DNA from: Oppiella nova
Lineage: Eukaryota; Arthropoda; Arachnida; Sarcoptiformes; Oppiidae
Direction of reading: 5' to 3'
Length of the DNA: 35,480 nt
Assembly: GCA_905397405.1 (NCBI GenBank)
Contig: CAJPVJ010000116.1
Span: forward strand, 1-35,480
Shown: positions 1 to 10,470 of the stretch, one piece after another
Position numbering within the stretch: position 1 is the stretch's first letter
Layout: every line of letters begins with the position of its first letter
Program-made: the position numbers and the translations under genes
The notes under the pieces: generated by a model
The model's input: the letters and a program-made list of their open reading frames with translations, nothing else
Databases searched by the model: none
Told to the model about the DNA's origin: nothing

Positions 1-542
1 ACCAGTTTTTATAACTGCAGACATCAGATGTGTTATTAAATGTATGGTAAATGATAGTCTTTCCCTCACAGGTATGCAATGATACCGCAAGGAAATGATG
101 CATAGTATACAGTGTATGCACACCTATTATTGCAGTGTCCCTGGTGTTTGTCCTCAATAGGTAGCCTACCTTTGAATGAATAGTATTCATTGGATACACA
201 CTTTCCATAAATGAAAGACAAATGGCATATAAAAATAATTCATGTCTTAAAATAGCTTATGAATAAATGTACACACTACATTGTCCCAATCACTAACCTC
301 CAATTTCTATTTATAAACTAGATATATTTTTGAAATTAACTATTATTATTACATATAATTTTATTAAACAAGTATTAATGACATTTCAATAATTATTGTA
401 AGTGTCATGTAATAAGATAATTTGGCATTTGAATAGTGTATACATAAAAAATATTATTAATTCATTTAAATTTTAAATATATAAATAGCTATTAATAGTA
501 ATAGTTTTGATTGAATTGTACTGATGTTCACAATTCTTGTGC
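1..542. other. non-coding flank downstream of lipocalin copy A
   Basis: AT-rich sequence beyond the 3' end of the minus-strand lipocalin relic. I see no exon with splice borders, no RNA gene and no mobile-element terminus. Confidence 0.5.
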
Positions 543-1072
543 TTATTGGTAGCAATGATATCCCAGTTCCCCATTAGCATTGACAGCTCTGGTATCCATC
601 AATCTTTGCACACTTTTTGCCACACTATCCGCACTCGGGTTAGGGGTCCGACTATAGATCGACCACTGGTCTGATAATTCTGTGATATTTTAAAATATTT
701 ACAAAATGACTAATTTTCGAGTCATATAATTTTACCACCATTCTTCATTAACATATTCACTTTATATAATACTAACAGGGGTCCACTTGTAGCACATACC
801 AGGGTACACCAACTCTATAGGTGTCCTTCCACACCACCTTATCTAATCTGCCCTTTAAATGACTGTCCGGCACGAACTTCTCACTGAATACCGTATTATT
901 TCCCAAACTATTCATTTAAGTAAACCAAATTTAATTATAATTTTGTAATATTGTTTTATTTGACATACCTTTCCACTACATTCACACTTCCATCACCAAC
1001 TTTGATGTTGAGTTGTGGACAGACACCGTTTATGGGACTTCGGTTGTAAACTGAGTACCAGTGCCCTTCCAA
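543..1072 (-). pseudogene. lipocalin copy A, broken (exon 1 missing, frameshift in exon 3)
   Basis: Minus-strand remnant of an apolipoprotein D-like lipocalin, a family of secreted beta-barrels that carry small hydrophobic ligands. Three exons are recognisable: 969-1072 (contains the lipocalin GxW motif as GHWY, and NGVCPQL), 736-907 (contains PWYVLQVDP, the barrel strand before the C-terminal helix) and 543-670 (WSIYSR, ending GYHCYQ and TAA). Donors are GTATGT and GTAAAA; phases match copies B and C. Exon 3 lacks one base in a C run near 792 relative to copy B, which brings in a TAG just after DPC; exon 3 is 172 bp against an expected 173. No signal-peptide exon is found upstream, where sequence unrelated to copy B lies instead. 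The deletion alone could be a sequencing error, but the missing exon 1 favours a pseudogene. Confidence 0.75.
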
Positions 1073-1089
1073 CTAATGTCATTCATTAT

Positions 1090-1830
1090 AATCATACTAT
1101 GCAATGAAGTCTGTCCGACTGTATCAGTTCACACCCCATATAACAACCACTGAATATCTATTTCAAATTGAGCACAATTTACTAACCATTCAATCGGTAC
1201 TTCTTTATTATAGTTCTTCACTTATTATCACTTGTATCGTGTCTACAATGTGTCCACTTTTGACCACTAATTTGATGTGAATATTGTAAGTGTTGTGAAG
1301 TAGTACAATATAAGCCACTGACAATATACACATCAAATATAACGTTTATCTCATAATCAATAAATCGTTTAATTCGTACGAATCGTCTACAGATTAATGA
1401 AGCGATAGACACACTCCGAGTACCCATCCCTTCAATTGGTTATAATTGTAATTTAAATATCGTTAGGAATTTTGTTTCAAACAACCATTTGTTGGAAAAT
1501 GTTTGACATAACGTTTAAAAGTAGTTAAAGAGCATAATGTCATGTCATGTGAAACAATTAGTGGCCATTCAATCATTGTATAATAGTTCAAACTTTAATG
1601 ATAATTATTCAGATTCATCGGATTCTGACCAGGGAAATAATAGTAACATTGAAATTATAACTAATTATAACTCTGATTCCGATGTCGATTTCATTGATAT
1701 GTCATTTGAATACAAGTTTTTGCTTATTTTTAATAAATTACGCTTAAATGTAAAGTTACGTAATGTTACCAGTAATTTTACACCAAAAATAAATTACTCG
1801 TAATGATGCATGGTTAATCTATACATGCAA
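1090..1830. other. segment specific to copy A that replaces its exon 1
   Basis: The flanks of lipocalins A and B match on both sides, but here A holds about 740 bp that do not resemble the roughly 345 bp of B (about 3205-3550) that carry B's exon 1. The segment includes an 88-codon plus-strand ORF at 1537-1803 with a Ser/Asp-rich stretch. I do not recognise it and see no terminal inverted repeats, so an inserted element is possible but unproven. Confidence 0.4.
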
Positions 1831-2163
1831 TCAAAACTTCATTGATTCTCGAATTTGATACAATAGTTTAGATTTACAAACACTGTATAACATAAAATAT
1901 TATTCATATTATCGGTAATTAATATATTAATAAACTTTTCAAAAAATAGTAAAATTACAAAAATAATTTTATTAAAAATAGTTTCTATTAATATGATTTC
2001 TAAATTGCAATTTAATACCGGTTAATGTGTCATTTACTTTATTATAATGAGAGTTCATTACGTGATATCATATTTACTCAAATATAAGATATATTGTGTA
2101 ATTACTTTTGAAAATTTATTTAAACCAATAGTTAAATAAATAAGTTATTAGAAAAGTACAGAA
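1831..2163. repeat. duplicated upstream flank of lipocalins (copy 1)
   Basis: Closely matches about 3550-3904, with small indels. For example, both contain TTTAATACCGGTTAA and GAGAGTTCATTA. Its position upstream of copies A and B shows that the genes were duplicated together with their 5' flank. Confidence 0.7.
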
Positions 2164-2541
2164 TTAAATAAATACTCTTTAAACTTAACTTGAACAGATT
2201 TTCACTGTACTTAAGTTTTGATTAGTTTAATGTAATTGAAAATCATTTGAGTTTAAAGTAAATTAATTAATAGTTTGTAAAATGATTTATTATTATTATT
2301 ACTAATAATTTATTAGATGTTAATAAAATTCCGATTGAGTCACACAAATGTGATTTTTAAAACATATAATTATTATTTATATATAAATGATAAAATCAAA
2401 TCAACTGGAAATGAGTTGTGAAATAGTAGTCATAATTATATGAAATTTAAAACTCATATTAAATCAGTCGCTTAGTTGTGATATTATTAACAATTAATTT
2501 TTGCACAAAAATATAAAATCACTACAATTTATTGACGTTGC
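2164..2541. other. non-coding spacer between lipocalin copies A and B
   Basis: AT-rich sequence with no ORF of note. It may hold the 3' UTR of copy B and part of the 5' flank of copy A. Confidence 0.4.
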
Positions 2542-3411
2542 TTATTGGTCCGTTACTATAGGGCCAAGGGGTAATCGTAACTGTCGAGGCTGTAGTTGGT
2601 TAAAAACGTGTGAAAAACGGTGTGATAGGCGTGAGCCCAATCCCCAGGCTGATATCTAGCTGGTGACCAGACTATTACAGTAATAATTATAAAAATATTT
2701 ACAAAATGACTAATTTTTGAGTCATACCCTCATTCTTCTCAAAGGTTACCACTTTATATACGACTAACAGAGGGTCCACTTGCAGCACATACCAGGGTAA
2801 GGCAGCTGTCCAGGTGCCCATTGACACCAACTTTTCCAATTTGCCCTTTAAATAACTGTTTGGCACTAATTTCNAGGTTACCACTTTATATACGACTAAC
2901 AGAGGGTCCACTTGCAGCACATACCAGGGTAAGGCAGCTGTCCAGGTGCCCATTGACACCAACTTTTCCAATTTGCCCTTTAAATAACTGTTTGGCACTA
3001 AGTTCTCATTGAATACCGTATTGTTTCCCAAACTATTTATTTAAGTAAACAAAATTTAATTATAATTTTGTAATATTTGTTTTATTTGACATACCTTTCC
3101 ACCACATTCACACCTCCACCACTAACTTTGATGTTAAGTTGTGGACAGACACCGTTTATGGGACTTCGGTTGTAAACTGAGTACCAGTGCCCATCCAACT
3201 AATGTCATGCATTATAATAAGCCATATTAATTGTATATTAAATTTCAAATTCAATGCATCATTTTAATTATTATACCTGGGACAAATCAAAGTCATTCAA
3301 TGTATGACTAGAAACACGGTAATACGGATCAACCATCCCAACACTTATGGTAGTGATTAGTGTACAGGATAATAGCAATAATAATAATATGCCAAACGTT
3401 GACATTGTCAT
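2542..3411 (-). CDS. lipocalin copy B (apolipoprotein D-like), four exons, assembly-disturbed
   Basis: Secreted lipocalin expected to bind a small hydrophobic ligand outside the cell. Exons: 3277-3411 (45 codons, Leu-rich signal peptide), 3095-3198 (GHWYSVY, i.e. the lipocalin GxW motif, and NGVCPQL), 2728-3032 (PWYVLQVDPLLVVYK) and 2542-2648 (AWGLGSR then TAA). Donors are GTATAA, GTATGT and GTATGA; acceptors end in AG and phases 0, 2 and 1 agree with copy C. Exon 3 is internally doubled around an N at 2874. Removing the 132-bp excess gives 173 bp and a 172-residue product, normal for the family. The last exon has diverged: its tail has no Cys, although exon 2 keeps the Cys at residue 63 that normally pairs with one there. 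It could be functional or recently degenerate. Confidence 0.75.
2743..3005. repeat. 131-bp direct duplication flanking a single N
   Basis: 2743-2873 and 2875-3005 match at all but one base and sit on either side of the only ambiguous base in the window (2874). This is the pattern of two contig ends that overlap but were joined through a gap without merging, so it is probably not a real tandem repeat. Confidence 0.85.
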
Positions 3412-3549
3412 AATATTATGATAATAACTATGGTTATCACAGTAAACAAGTATTTGTAATCAAAATAAAATACGTTTACTTAAATATTGTTATTTTAATG
3501 TGTATTTACAGGTGCTCTAAACATTAATCAAAAATATAATATTATATAT

Positions 3550-3904
3550 GAAACCAAAACTTGAATGACTTTCGAAATTAATACTATTGTTTAGGTTTTC
3601 AAACATTGTATAAAATATTATAAAACGTTATTTATATTACCGGTTATAATAAATTAATAGACTTTTCGAAAAAATACTAAAATTAATTTGTTACAAAATA
3701 GTTCCTATTAATGTGATCCCTAGATTGTAATTTAATACCGGTTAACGTGTCATTTACTTTATTATAGCGAGAGTTCATTATATGATACCATGTTAAGTGA
3801 CAAATAAATATTTACTTAAATATAAGATTAATTATATTATTGTTTTTAAAAAGTTTATTGAAACCAATAATTAAATAAATAAATTATTAGAAAAGTACAG
3901 AATA
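3550..3904. repeat. duplicated upstream flank of lipocalins (copy 2)
   Basis: Partner of 1831-2163. It lies just upstream of the copy B start codon on the minus strand, so it may contain the promoter, although I see no clear core element. Confidence 0.65.
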
Positions 3905-4024
3905 AGTCATATTTTGTTCAGAATTTTCATATTAAAATTTATTTAGATGTTTATATAAGAAAAAATAAGATTCACAAATGAGTACTAAATTAATTGATGT
4001 GATAATAGCCGGGTGCCGTCACTT

Positions 4025-4252
4025 TCAATCACTATCATATTCACTGCAATGATAGCCAACTGTGCCATTAGAGTCGCTGACAGCTCCGGCCTCTATCAGT
4101 CTCTGTGCTCCAGATTCCACGATATCTCGGCTTAAGGTCTGATTTCTACTATAAACAGACCAGTTATCTAACGGTCGATATAAACAATGATTAGTTGTTG
4201 TCAATTAATACATTAGGGAGAGGGAGGGAGACAGAGACAGACAGACAGACAG

Positions 4253-4288
<36 letters not shown>

Positions 4289-4965
4289 GGGGGGGGAGAG
4301 AGAGAGAGAGAGAGATTCTCAATAATGAGTTATACTCGCCATTACCTGTACTGTTTTCACCGACCTGGTATACGACTAGTACCGGATCAATTTGAGTGAT
4401 AAACCAGGGTCGTTCTACAGCGTACCCGGCTGGCAACATGATCACCTTGCTTATCTTTCCCTTTAAATACAGGTTTTGCTCCATTCTATCCTCATTTACT
4501 GTGTTATTTCCACGACTATATCAGTGATTAAAAAATAGATTTATAATTTAAATAATGAGTGACTTGTGTTTTATAAAATGGATTTCAAACATTAATTCAT
4601 CATTTATAACAGGTTTTCCTTATAAAAGTAAATTTTTCACAAAGATTTCCTACATTTCCGTTACATTCACATATCCATTGCCAACGACAACATCGAGTTC
4701 AGGACAGGAACCGTTCACTTCTTTGGGATTCCGGTGATAAACGCCATACCAGTGCCCCTCCAACTGATATTAAGTGAAAATCTTTAAGATTAGTTTAATA
4801 ATTCATAATTTGAATTAATTTTTTAAATACCGATTTTAAGTCCAATTCACTCAATGTCTGATTGACGGCCTTATGATAGGGATAGATAACTTGGTCACTC
4901 AAATGGAGTACATAACATACTATTAGAAGTGAAAATGAGATGTATTTCTGTGTATTAGTTGCCAT
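4025..4965 (-). CDS. lipocalin copy C (apolipoprotein D-like), four exons, intact
   Basis: Secreted lipocalin of 185 residues; the cleanest copy in the cluster. Exons: 4831-4965 (45 codons, signal peptide over about residues 8-23), 4654-4763 (LEGHWYGVYHR, with GxW at residues 48-50, and NGSCPEL), 4346-4515 (PWFITQIDPVLVVYQ) and 4025-4167 (DNWSVYSR at 139-146, GYHC, then TGA). Phases 0, 2 and 1 are kept throughout. Cys65 and Cys179 fit the apoD pair that ties the first strands to the C-terminal tail; the second apoD pair is absent. The exon 2 donor (GTAGGA) is weak but demanded by phase. Intron 3 contains a long purine microsatellite. Ligand and tissue cannot be inferred from sequence. Confidence 0.88.
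4216..4314. repeat. compound purine microsatellite in lipocalin C intron 3
   Basis: Runs of GGGA, ACAG, AAAG and GA units, about 100 bp, entirely within the intron between exons 3 and 4 of copy C. Confidence 0.9.
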
Positions 4966-5867
4966 TATTTTAGTAAGCTATATGACTCAAAATAAATCAA
5001 GAATTGTCACTAAAATATCCAATGATTTATAAAACAAATATCAAATTCTTGTAAAATATAAAAGCTTATAAGGGCTCCGTCGAGGCTTATATACTACATG
5101 GGAGCGCACAGGCAGGTTATGAGTCAATTTATACATAAATACCAGGTTCTTATCAAATAAAAAGTTAGATAACTATATAAAATATATGTATTTTTATATT
5201 TGTTGCACTCATGACGACAACTACTGCCAATTCGTTATGAATAATGTATTCATTCAATACTTTTCAATGAGTTCTGAAATGCAAAAAGTGTCGGTTTCTC
5301 ATGAATTTGGAAATTATAATTCCCATTAAATACGAGTTCTGGTCAACACTTCTACACTTATATCACACATCAAAATATTTGTTTGTTTTTTCTATGAGAG
5401 AAGAGTTGAGTGATTAGCGGAGAGAAAAAAACTTGAAGTATTAGGCAATAAATTATTATGCATTTTAACGATTATTGAAAACTTGTTTTTTGACAATTCA
5501 ATACCAAAATATTCAATTTCTTGTTATAATAAGTATTCAACCAGTTTTAGGCATTTATTATTAGTTATTTTTATATTCATATTGAATAACAATTTGAAAA
5601 TAAATTTAATTTTTTATAGCAACAAAATTGGAAATTATTTTATTACAAAATCACACAAGTATTTCACACATTGGTCTCTCATAAGTATTTATTGTAGGAA
5701 TATTTGTAGGAATACCGTATAATCTAAAAATCTCTATTTAAATAATCAATTAAATCAACAAAAATACAGATAAATAAATAAGAAATCAATTTATAAATTA
5801 TTAAATTCGCACAATCTTTGTTTATTTATGAATATAGGCTATGATTTTTATTCAATTATGAATATAT
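4966..5867. other. non-coding spacer upstream of lipocalin C
   Basis: AT-rich sequence that presumably contains the copy C promoter. A plus-strand ORF at 5483-5722 is Asn/Ile/Lys/Tyr-rich, as expected by chance at this composition. No other feature is seen. Confidence 0.45.
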
Positions 5868-6523
5868 ATTTTTGCACTCATTTCTGGACATGAATTCCGG
5901 TGGGAATTATGTGTTTTGTAAGGAAATACAGTCAACTTCCGATTATTTATACATTATATTTGATTGTATACTATTGGCAAACTAATACAATACAATATGT
6001 TCATTGAGTGTGTATATAATGTACAAAATTGATACAATTGAATCCAATTCTATAAACTAATACATGATGTATTAAATTGAGTTTAGTTTGACATATTATA
6101 AAACAAAATTGGTTGACAGACTTGTAAATTGTATTAAGAATTTCCTATACATTTACAGTAAGTGGAAATGTCTATTGAGTTTAAGGTATAAAACAAGGTT
6201 TTCGAGTTAATTGAAAAATGGATTTCAAGTTATTTGTTAAGTAAATATTTTAATAAAAATAAAAACACATTAAAAAGTATAAGTGATGTATTAAATTAGC
6301 GGTCGTATGAATCTCAATGTCAATAAGTTATTATAATATTCAAATCTAATGAAAAAGTATCATTCATTTTATAATTCAATTAGATAACAATCAATTGGAT
6401 TGTACTATCAATGGACATGTCTTGGGAATAATATGTATAAATTAAATGAATAACCAGGATCACTATGAATTAAAAATAAGTATCTAGTCTAAATGGTGGG
6501 TTACTTTGAACAGTATCTCGTCT
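5868..6523. repeat. 657-bp tandem duplication, left copy
   Basis: Near-identical to 6525-7174, with a few substitutions and small indels (for example, a 7-base loss in the right copy near 6955). It ends in a duplicate of the last 40 bases of lipocalin D exon 4 (6484-6523 matches 7135-7174), so it carries a non-functional exon tail including the stop codon. No terminal inverted repeats or transposase are visible; an unequal-exchange duplication fits best. Confidence 0.9.
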
Positions 6524-6524
6524 A

Positions 6525-7174
6525 ATTTTTGCACTCATTTCTGGACATGAATTCCGGTGGGAATTATGTGTTTTGTAAGGAAATACAGTCAACTTCCGAT
6601 TATTTATACATTATATTTGATTGTATACTATTGGCAAACTAATACAATACAGTATGTTCATTGAGTGTGTATATAATGTACAAAATGTATACAATTGGAT
6701 TCAATTCTATAAACTAATACATGATGTATTAAATTGAGTTTAGTTTGACATATTATAAAACAAAATTGGTTGACAGACTTGTAAATTGTATTAAGAATTT
6801 CCCATACATTTACAGTAAGTGGAAATGTCTATTGAGTTTAAGGTATAAAACAAGGTTTTCGAGTTAATTGAAAAATGGATTTCATGTTATTTGTTAAGTA
6901 AATATTTTAATAAAAATAAAAACACGTTCAAAAGTATAAGTGATGTATTAAATTAGTATGAATCTCAATGTCAATAAGTTATTATAATATTCAAATCTAA
7001 TGAAAAATTATCATTCATTTTATAATTCAATTAGATAACAATCAATGGGATTGTACTATCAATGGACATGTCTTGGGAATAATATGTATAAATTAAATGA
7101 ATAACCAGGATCACTATGAATTAAAAATAAGTATCTAGTCTAAATGGTGGGTTACTTTGAACAGTATCTCGTCT
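6525..7174. repeat. 657-bp tandem duplication, right copy
   Basis: Partner of 5868-6523. Its right end lies inside lipocalin D exon 4, so the duplication event included the 3' end of that gene and its downstream flank. The high identity implies a recent event. Confidence 0.9.
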
Positions 7175-8673
7175 GAGCCGTCGATTTTAGCGCCAGATTT
7201 CAATAACAAATCTCTGGCGTATGACAAATGATCGTCGGTTATAGTCTTAGTCCGACTATAGATTGTCCACACGTCTGACCAATACATACAATGCAAACAA
7301 AATATACTAAATTAGTTATATTTTCAGAATTGACTTTTAATCTCTCTCTCTCTCTCTCTAAGAATGAAATTCAATGAATACCTTCGGAAGCGTTTTGATC
7401 GTTGGGATCGTCATTAAGAATAAGGCACTGATAGACCACCAGAATCTCGTCGTAGTCGGTGTGCAGTACCCACCAGGGGTAGCCAAGTTGGTAGTCACCT
7501 CGGTCTATGACACGGTCCAATTTACCCTGCAGTGTATCGTAGTTTTGCACCAAATCGTACTCGTGATCCACAACTCCATTTAGTCTATAAAATGTATTAT
7601 TAGATAATTATTATATCTAATTGTCATATAACATGCGATCAAAAATTTAATACATAAGAAAAGTGTGCCTGATCTAGAGAACATAAAATACAATTGTTGT
7701 TATATTTATAGTGTTTTTGTAAATTGCTTATTGTTTGACACGAATAATAAACTATTAGCAATTATAATTTAATTAATATTTGTTATATTTGAAGTCTAAT
7801 GTAATATCGATATATGAACCGCGAGAATATACAGGTGTTATAGATTAAGTTCAATGTTATATTAAAGAATTTATTCTATGCTCTAAATGGCATATAAGTT
7901 ATATCTCATACAGAATAGCAAACAGATAATATTTCCACTCATTTAATGTGCACACAAAACATTATCCCTATTGTATATGTCTTAACCGGAAATTCTCATT
8001 CAATTTCCGATAAGTTTCCTGAAATAAATACAATAATATATTCGGTTAACCATATGATGTACACATGAATGTAATTATATTTTACTCGTAAATGTAAATA
8101 GTTTGCAAATGTTTTTATATTCACATTAACCACACGCTATAGAGACGTCAAAAAGACAGAATAATGATAGACTTGTATTTAATTAAAAGCATAGATAAAG
8201 GGACTGATAGGGGGTGTTATCTGAGACCGGTGTTAAAACTCACATATGTTTGAATTGAAGCGAGTGTTGGCTAACTTTACTCAAATCCATACTAATTGAG
8301 TGTTGAGTTTGATTCTTGACATAAATGGCATACCAGAGGCCGGTTAGCTATTAAGTCAATACATTAGCACATTAGTCATAGAAATACAGAATTGTAAGGG
8401 GAATGGGAGGTGAAGTTTTATTATATTAAATTCTATGAATACTACAGTACTAACAGTATTAAAACCATAGCATACTGTAGTTATTCTAGTGAACAATGTT
8501 ATACTAGTATAATACTAGCAATAGTATGCATCGACTTTGAAGGGGGTTATACTTGGGAATGGGAGGGAGAGGTAGGTTTTAGTGGAGTGTTTAACAAGAA
8601 AATCAATACTCACTTTACTTATGTCACACTCTTTGAGCGTATTTTGCTTTACTTTCTCCCATTGATATATCAT
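7135..8673 (-). CDS. lipocalin copy D, diverged, N-terminus uncertain
   Basis: Apolipoprotein D-like lipocalin. Exons: 8614-8673 (20 codons from ATG, containing NTLKECDISK, the equivalent of the exon 1 ends in B and C), 8244-8347 (LTGLWYAIY, GxW motif), 7382-7584 (PWWVLHTDYDEILVVYQC, very close to the apoD strand and loop) and 7135-7274 (VWTIYSRTKT, then TAG). Donors GTGAGT, GTGAGT and GTATTC, with phases as in the other copies; 168 residues as modelled. No signal peptide is encoded in the first exon. The reading frame continues upstream to a TAG, with an AG acceptor just after it, so a further signal exon may lie upstream; I could not find it. Cysteines differ from copies A-C: Cys16 and Cys108 are present, while the exon 2 and C-terminal Cys are absent. 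Confidence 0.72.
7340..7359. repeat. (TC)n microsatellite in lipocalin D intron 3
   Basis: About ten TC units between exons 4 and 3 of copy D. Read on the gene's strand it is (GA)n, so it is not a polypyrimidine tract. Confidence 0.85.
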
Positions 8674-8719
8674 TATCACTGGTATTTGTGGTGCAATTTG
8701 CTAGCCTTTTAGTTTAGCC

Positions 8720-9672
8720 TTTAATACACTATAATTTAATAATTTATTTCAATAACTCTTATGTAATAACAATAAACTGGATTCGCCCGACGTATACAAT
8801 GCATGAAACTATTTATTAAACACAGAATTCATTCAAATGAATATATTATGTATGGTTTTGAATTAATAATAAAAACATTGCAAAACACAATACAAAATAC
8901 AGCGAAAAATATTCTGGCAGTTGATAGTATAGTACAGCCAACGAATGCCAACCATAGGCTCGCAGACACACGCTATCTCTGACTCTAATCGCTATTCTCT
9001 GTCTCCCTTTCCCCTCGCAGTCTAATGCTATGTAGTGAGCGAAACATACATACAGTGCTTAACGGCGCGCACAGGTATAGCATAGTATGGATGCGAATCG
9101 CCGCACAGAATATCTCTGTTTTACAACCACTTTATGGCGCGATTCCGGCGATTGAAAAGTATAGCAAAATATTTTCAGTGAATAAGTTGTATGTCATTTG
9201 AATTGATGACTTTTATGAGAACTTTTATTAGTTTTGCTGTAAATGTATTTATTATAGAATATATAATTTAATTAAAATCGTTAAATCAATATTTTATTTG
9301 TGTAAAATTATATTTCATTTATTATAAAAACATTTTTAAAAGTGTGTTTTAGTTGACAAATGTAAGCTACAGTATTTAATCAATATCACAGTACTGTATT
9401 ATATTAAAATAATAAATATTTTCATAAAAATCTAATATATTCTAGACTTACAATAAGAATAATAAATTATTTTAAAAATATCACCCATTGATAATTATAC
9501 CAAGGTCACCTAACAGGTAAGTTGTACCTTGTTATCACAAGTTGAAAGTCCGATTCAAGATCGTTTTGTACTAAAACCTAAAATATTAATTATAATATAC
9601 TGTATATGTTTAAATAAAAATAAAATAAAATAATTATCGTTTAGTTTACCTGACAATATCCAGGGGTGAGCC
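8720..9672. other. non-coding region with a GC-richer patch upstream of lipocalin D
   Basis: Mostly AT-rich. The stretch 8935-9150 is clearly richer in G+C and CpG (including GGCGCGCACAG and ATGGCGCGATTCCGGCG) and could be a promoter or first exon, but I find no ORF with a usable donor. It could hold the missing 5' end of copy D. Confidence 0.3.
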
Positions 9673-9787
9673 TCAGTGTCTCAGCACTGATTGGATTGAC
9701 TGTCTCATCAAAACATCAACAATCCTATCGACAGTATCTGAATCGTGAGCTAAAGACATACGAGTGGTCCGGAAGACTGGTTCCCAT
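9673..9787 (-). pseudogene. lone lipocalin last-exon relic (copy E)
   Basis: Minus-strand reading of 37 codons to a TGA, preceded by TTAG. It begins with Trp (TGG at 9784-9786), followed by VFRTT and DTVDRIVDVLM, which resembles the lipocalin C-terminal W...R motif and helix (apoD has a comparable ETVDSLKNIL helix). The stop falls soon after the helix and there is no terminal Cys. No exon 2 or 3 is visible upstream, and the AG border is one base out of the phase used by A-D. It is most likely a detached remnant, or a coincidence of composition. A different frame (about 9654-9700) joined to 9530-9580 is also open, so other exon models exist. Confidence 0.4.
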
Positions 9788-9937
9788 CTAATGATTTTGA
9801 GGCATATATTAGATATCATTTATAACAACGGCATTTGAAAAGGAAATAAAAGTTTTTGGTTTTGAATAGAAAGTTATTTCATGTTTTCGTATTTCCTGTC
9901 ATTTTAATTAAACTATTGTTTGAATTATTTTCTAATC

Positions 9938-10470
9938 CTATCGATCGCTGCCTTAAATTTATATTTCAAAAGCGTTTTCAATTCATTTTGGATAATATCT
10001 AAGAGACTGATTAATGTGTAAAATATGATAAATGTTTTTGAGTTGTTTTCAATTCATATGAATTGTGTTTATAATAAAGTGTATAATAGACGCAAAATGC
10101 AAGTAAATTAAAACTCTGTGTACACTATTGAGATAAAATAATTTTTGGGCAATATTTAGCATGCAAATCATGTAACGATTCACTTCATAATAAACGGGTA
10201 ATTAATTGTATTTCGAAAAGTGTTATCAGAAATTAATCTCAAAATATGGTTTTTGTTCATTAAACCAATTAAATCTTATTTTTTTGGAAAATATGTTTTA
10301 CATTTTTGGCCACATTTTGTGATTTTTATGAAACACTTTCGTAAATTTCACACAATGTTTACACAGAGTTATATATGGGTACACATTATACCAATAGTGT
10401 ACATTTATAGACATATACTTTTTAAATTTATGAGAAATATTTTATAATAGAGTTTGAGAGAGAAATAAGA
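9938..10470. repeat. 533-bp tandem duplication, left copy
   Basis: Begins CTATCGATCGCTGCC and is repeated head-to-tail from 10471 with high identity. It contains a plus-strand ORF (10220-10447) that the right copy breaks by indels, which argues against coding. No transposon hallmarks are visible. Confidence 0.9.

Noticed and set aside
1102-1844. Nine-base inverted match (CAATGAAGT / ACTTCATTG) that might bound an inserted element
   Set aside because: The right arm lies in sequence that copy B shares, so it cannot be an insertion end.
5483-5722. 79-codon plus-strand ORF
   Set aside because: Asn/Ile/Lys/Tyr-dominated composition expected by chance in AT-rich DNA; no domain, splice or homologous context.
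8410-8712. 100-codon plus-strand ORF
   Set aside because: Overlaps lipocalin D exon 1 and its intron on the other strand; no homology-like pattern.
10220-10447. 75-codon ORF in the left 533-bp repeat
   Set aside because: The right repeat copy breaks it by indels, and the opposite strand is equally open there.
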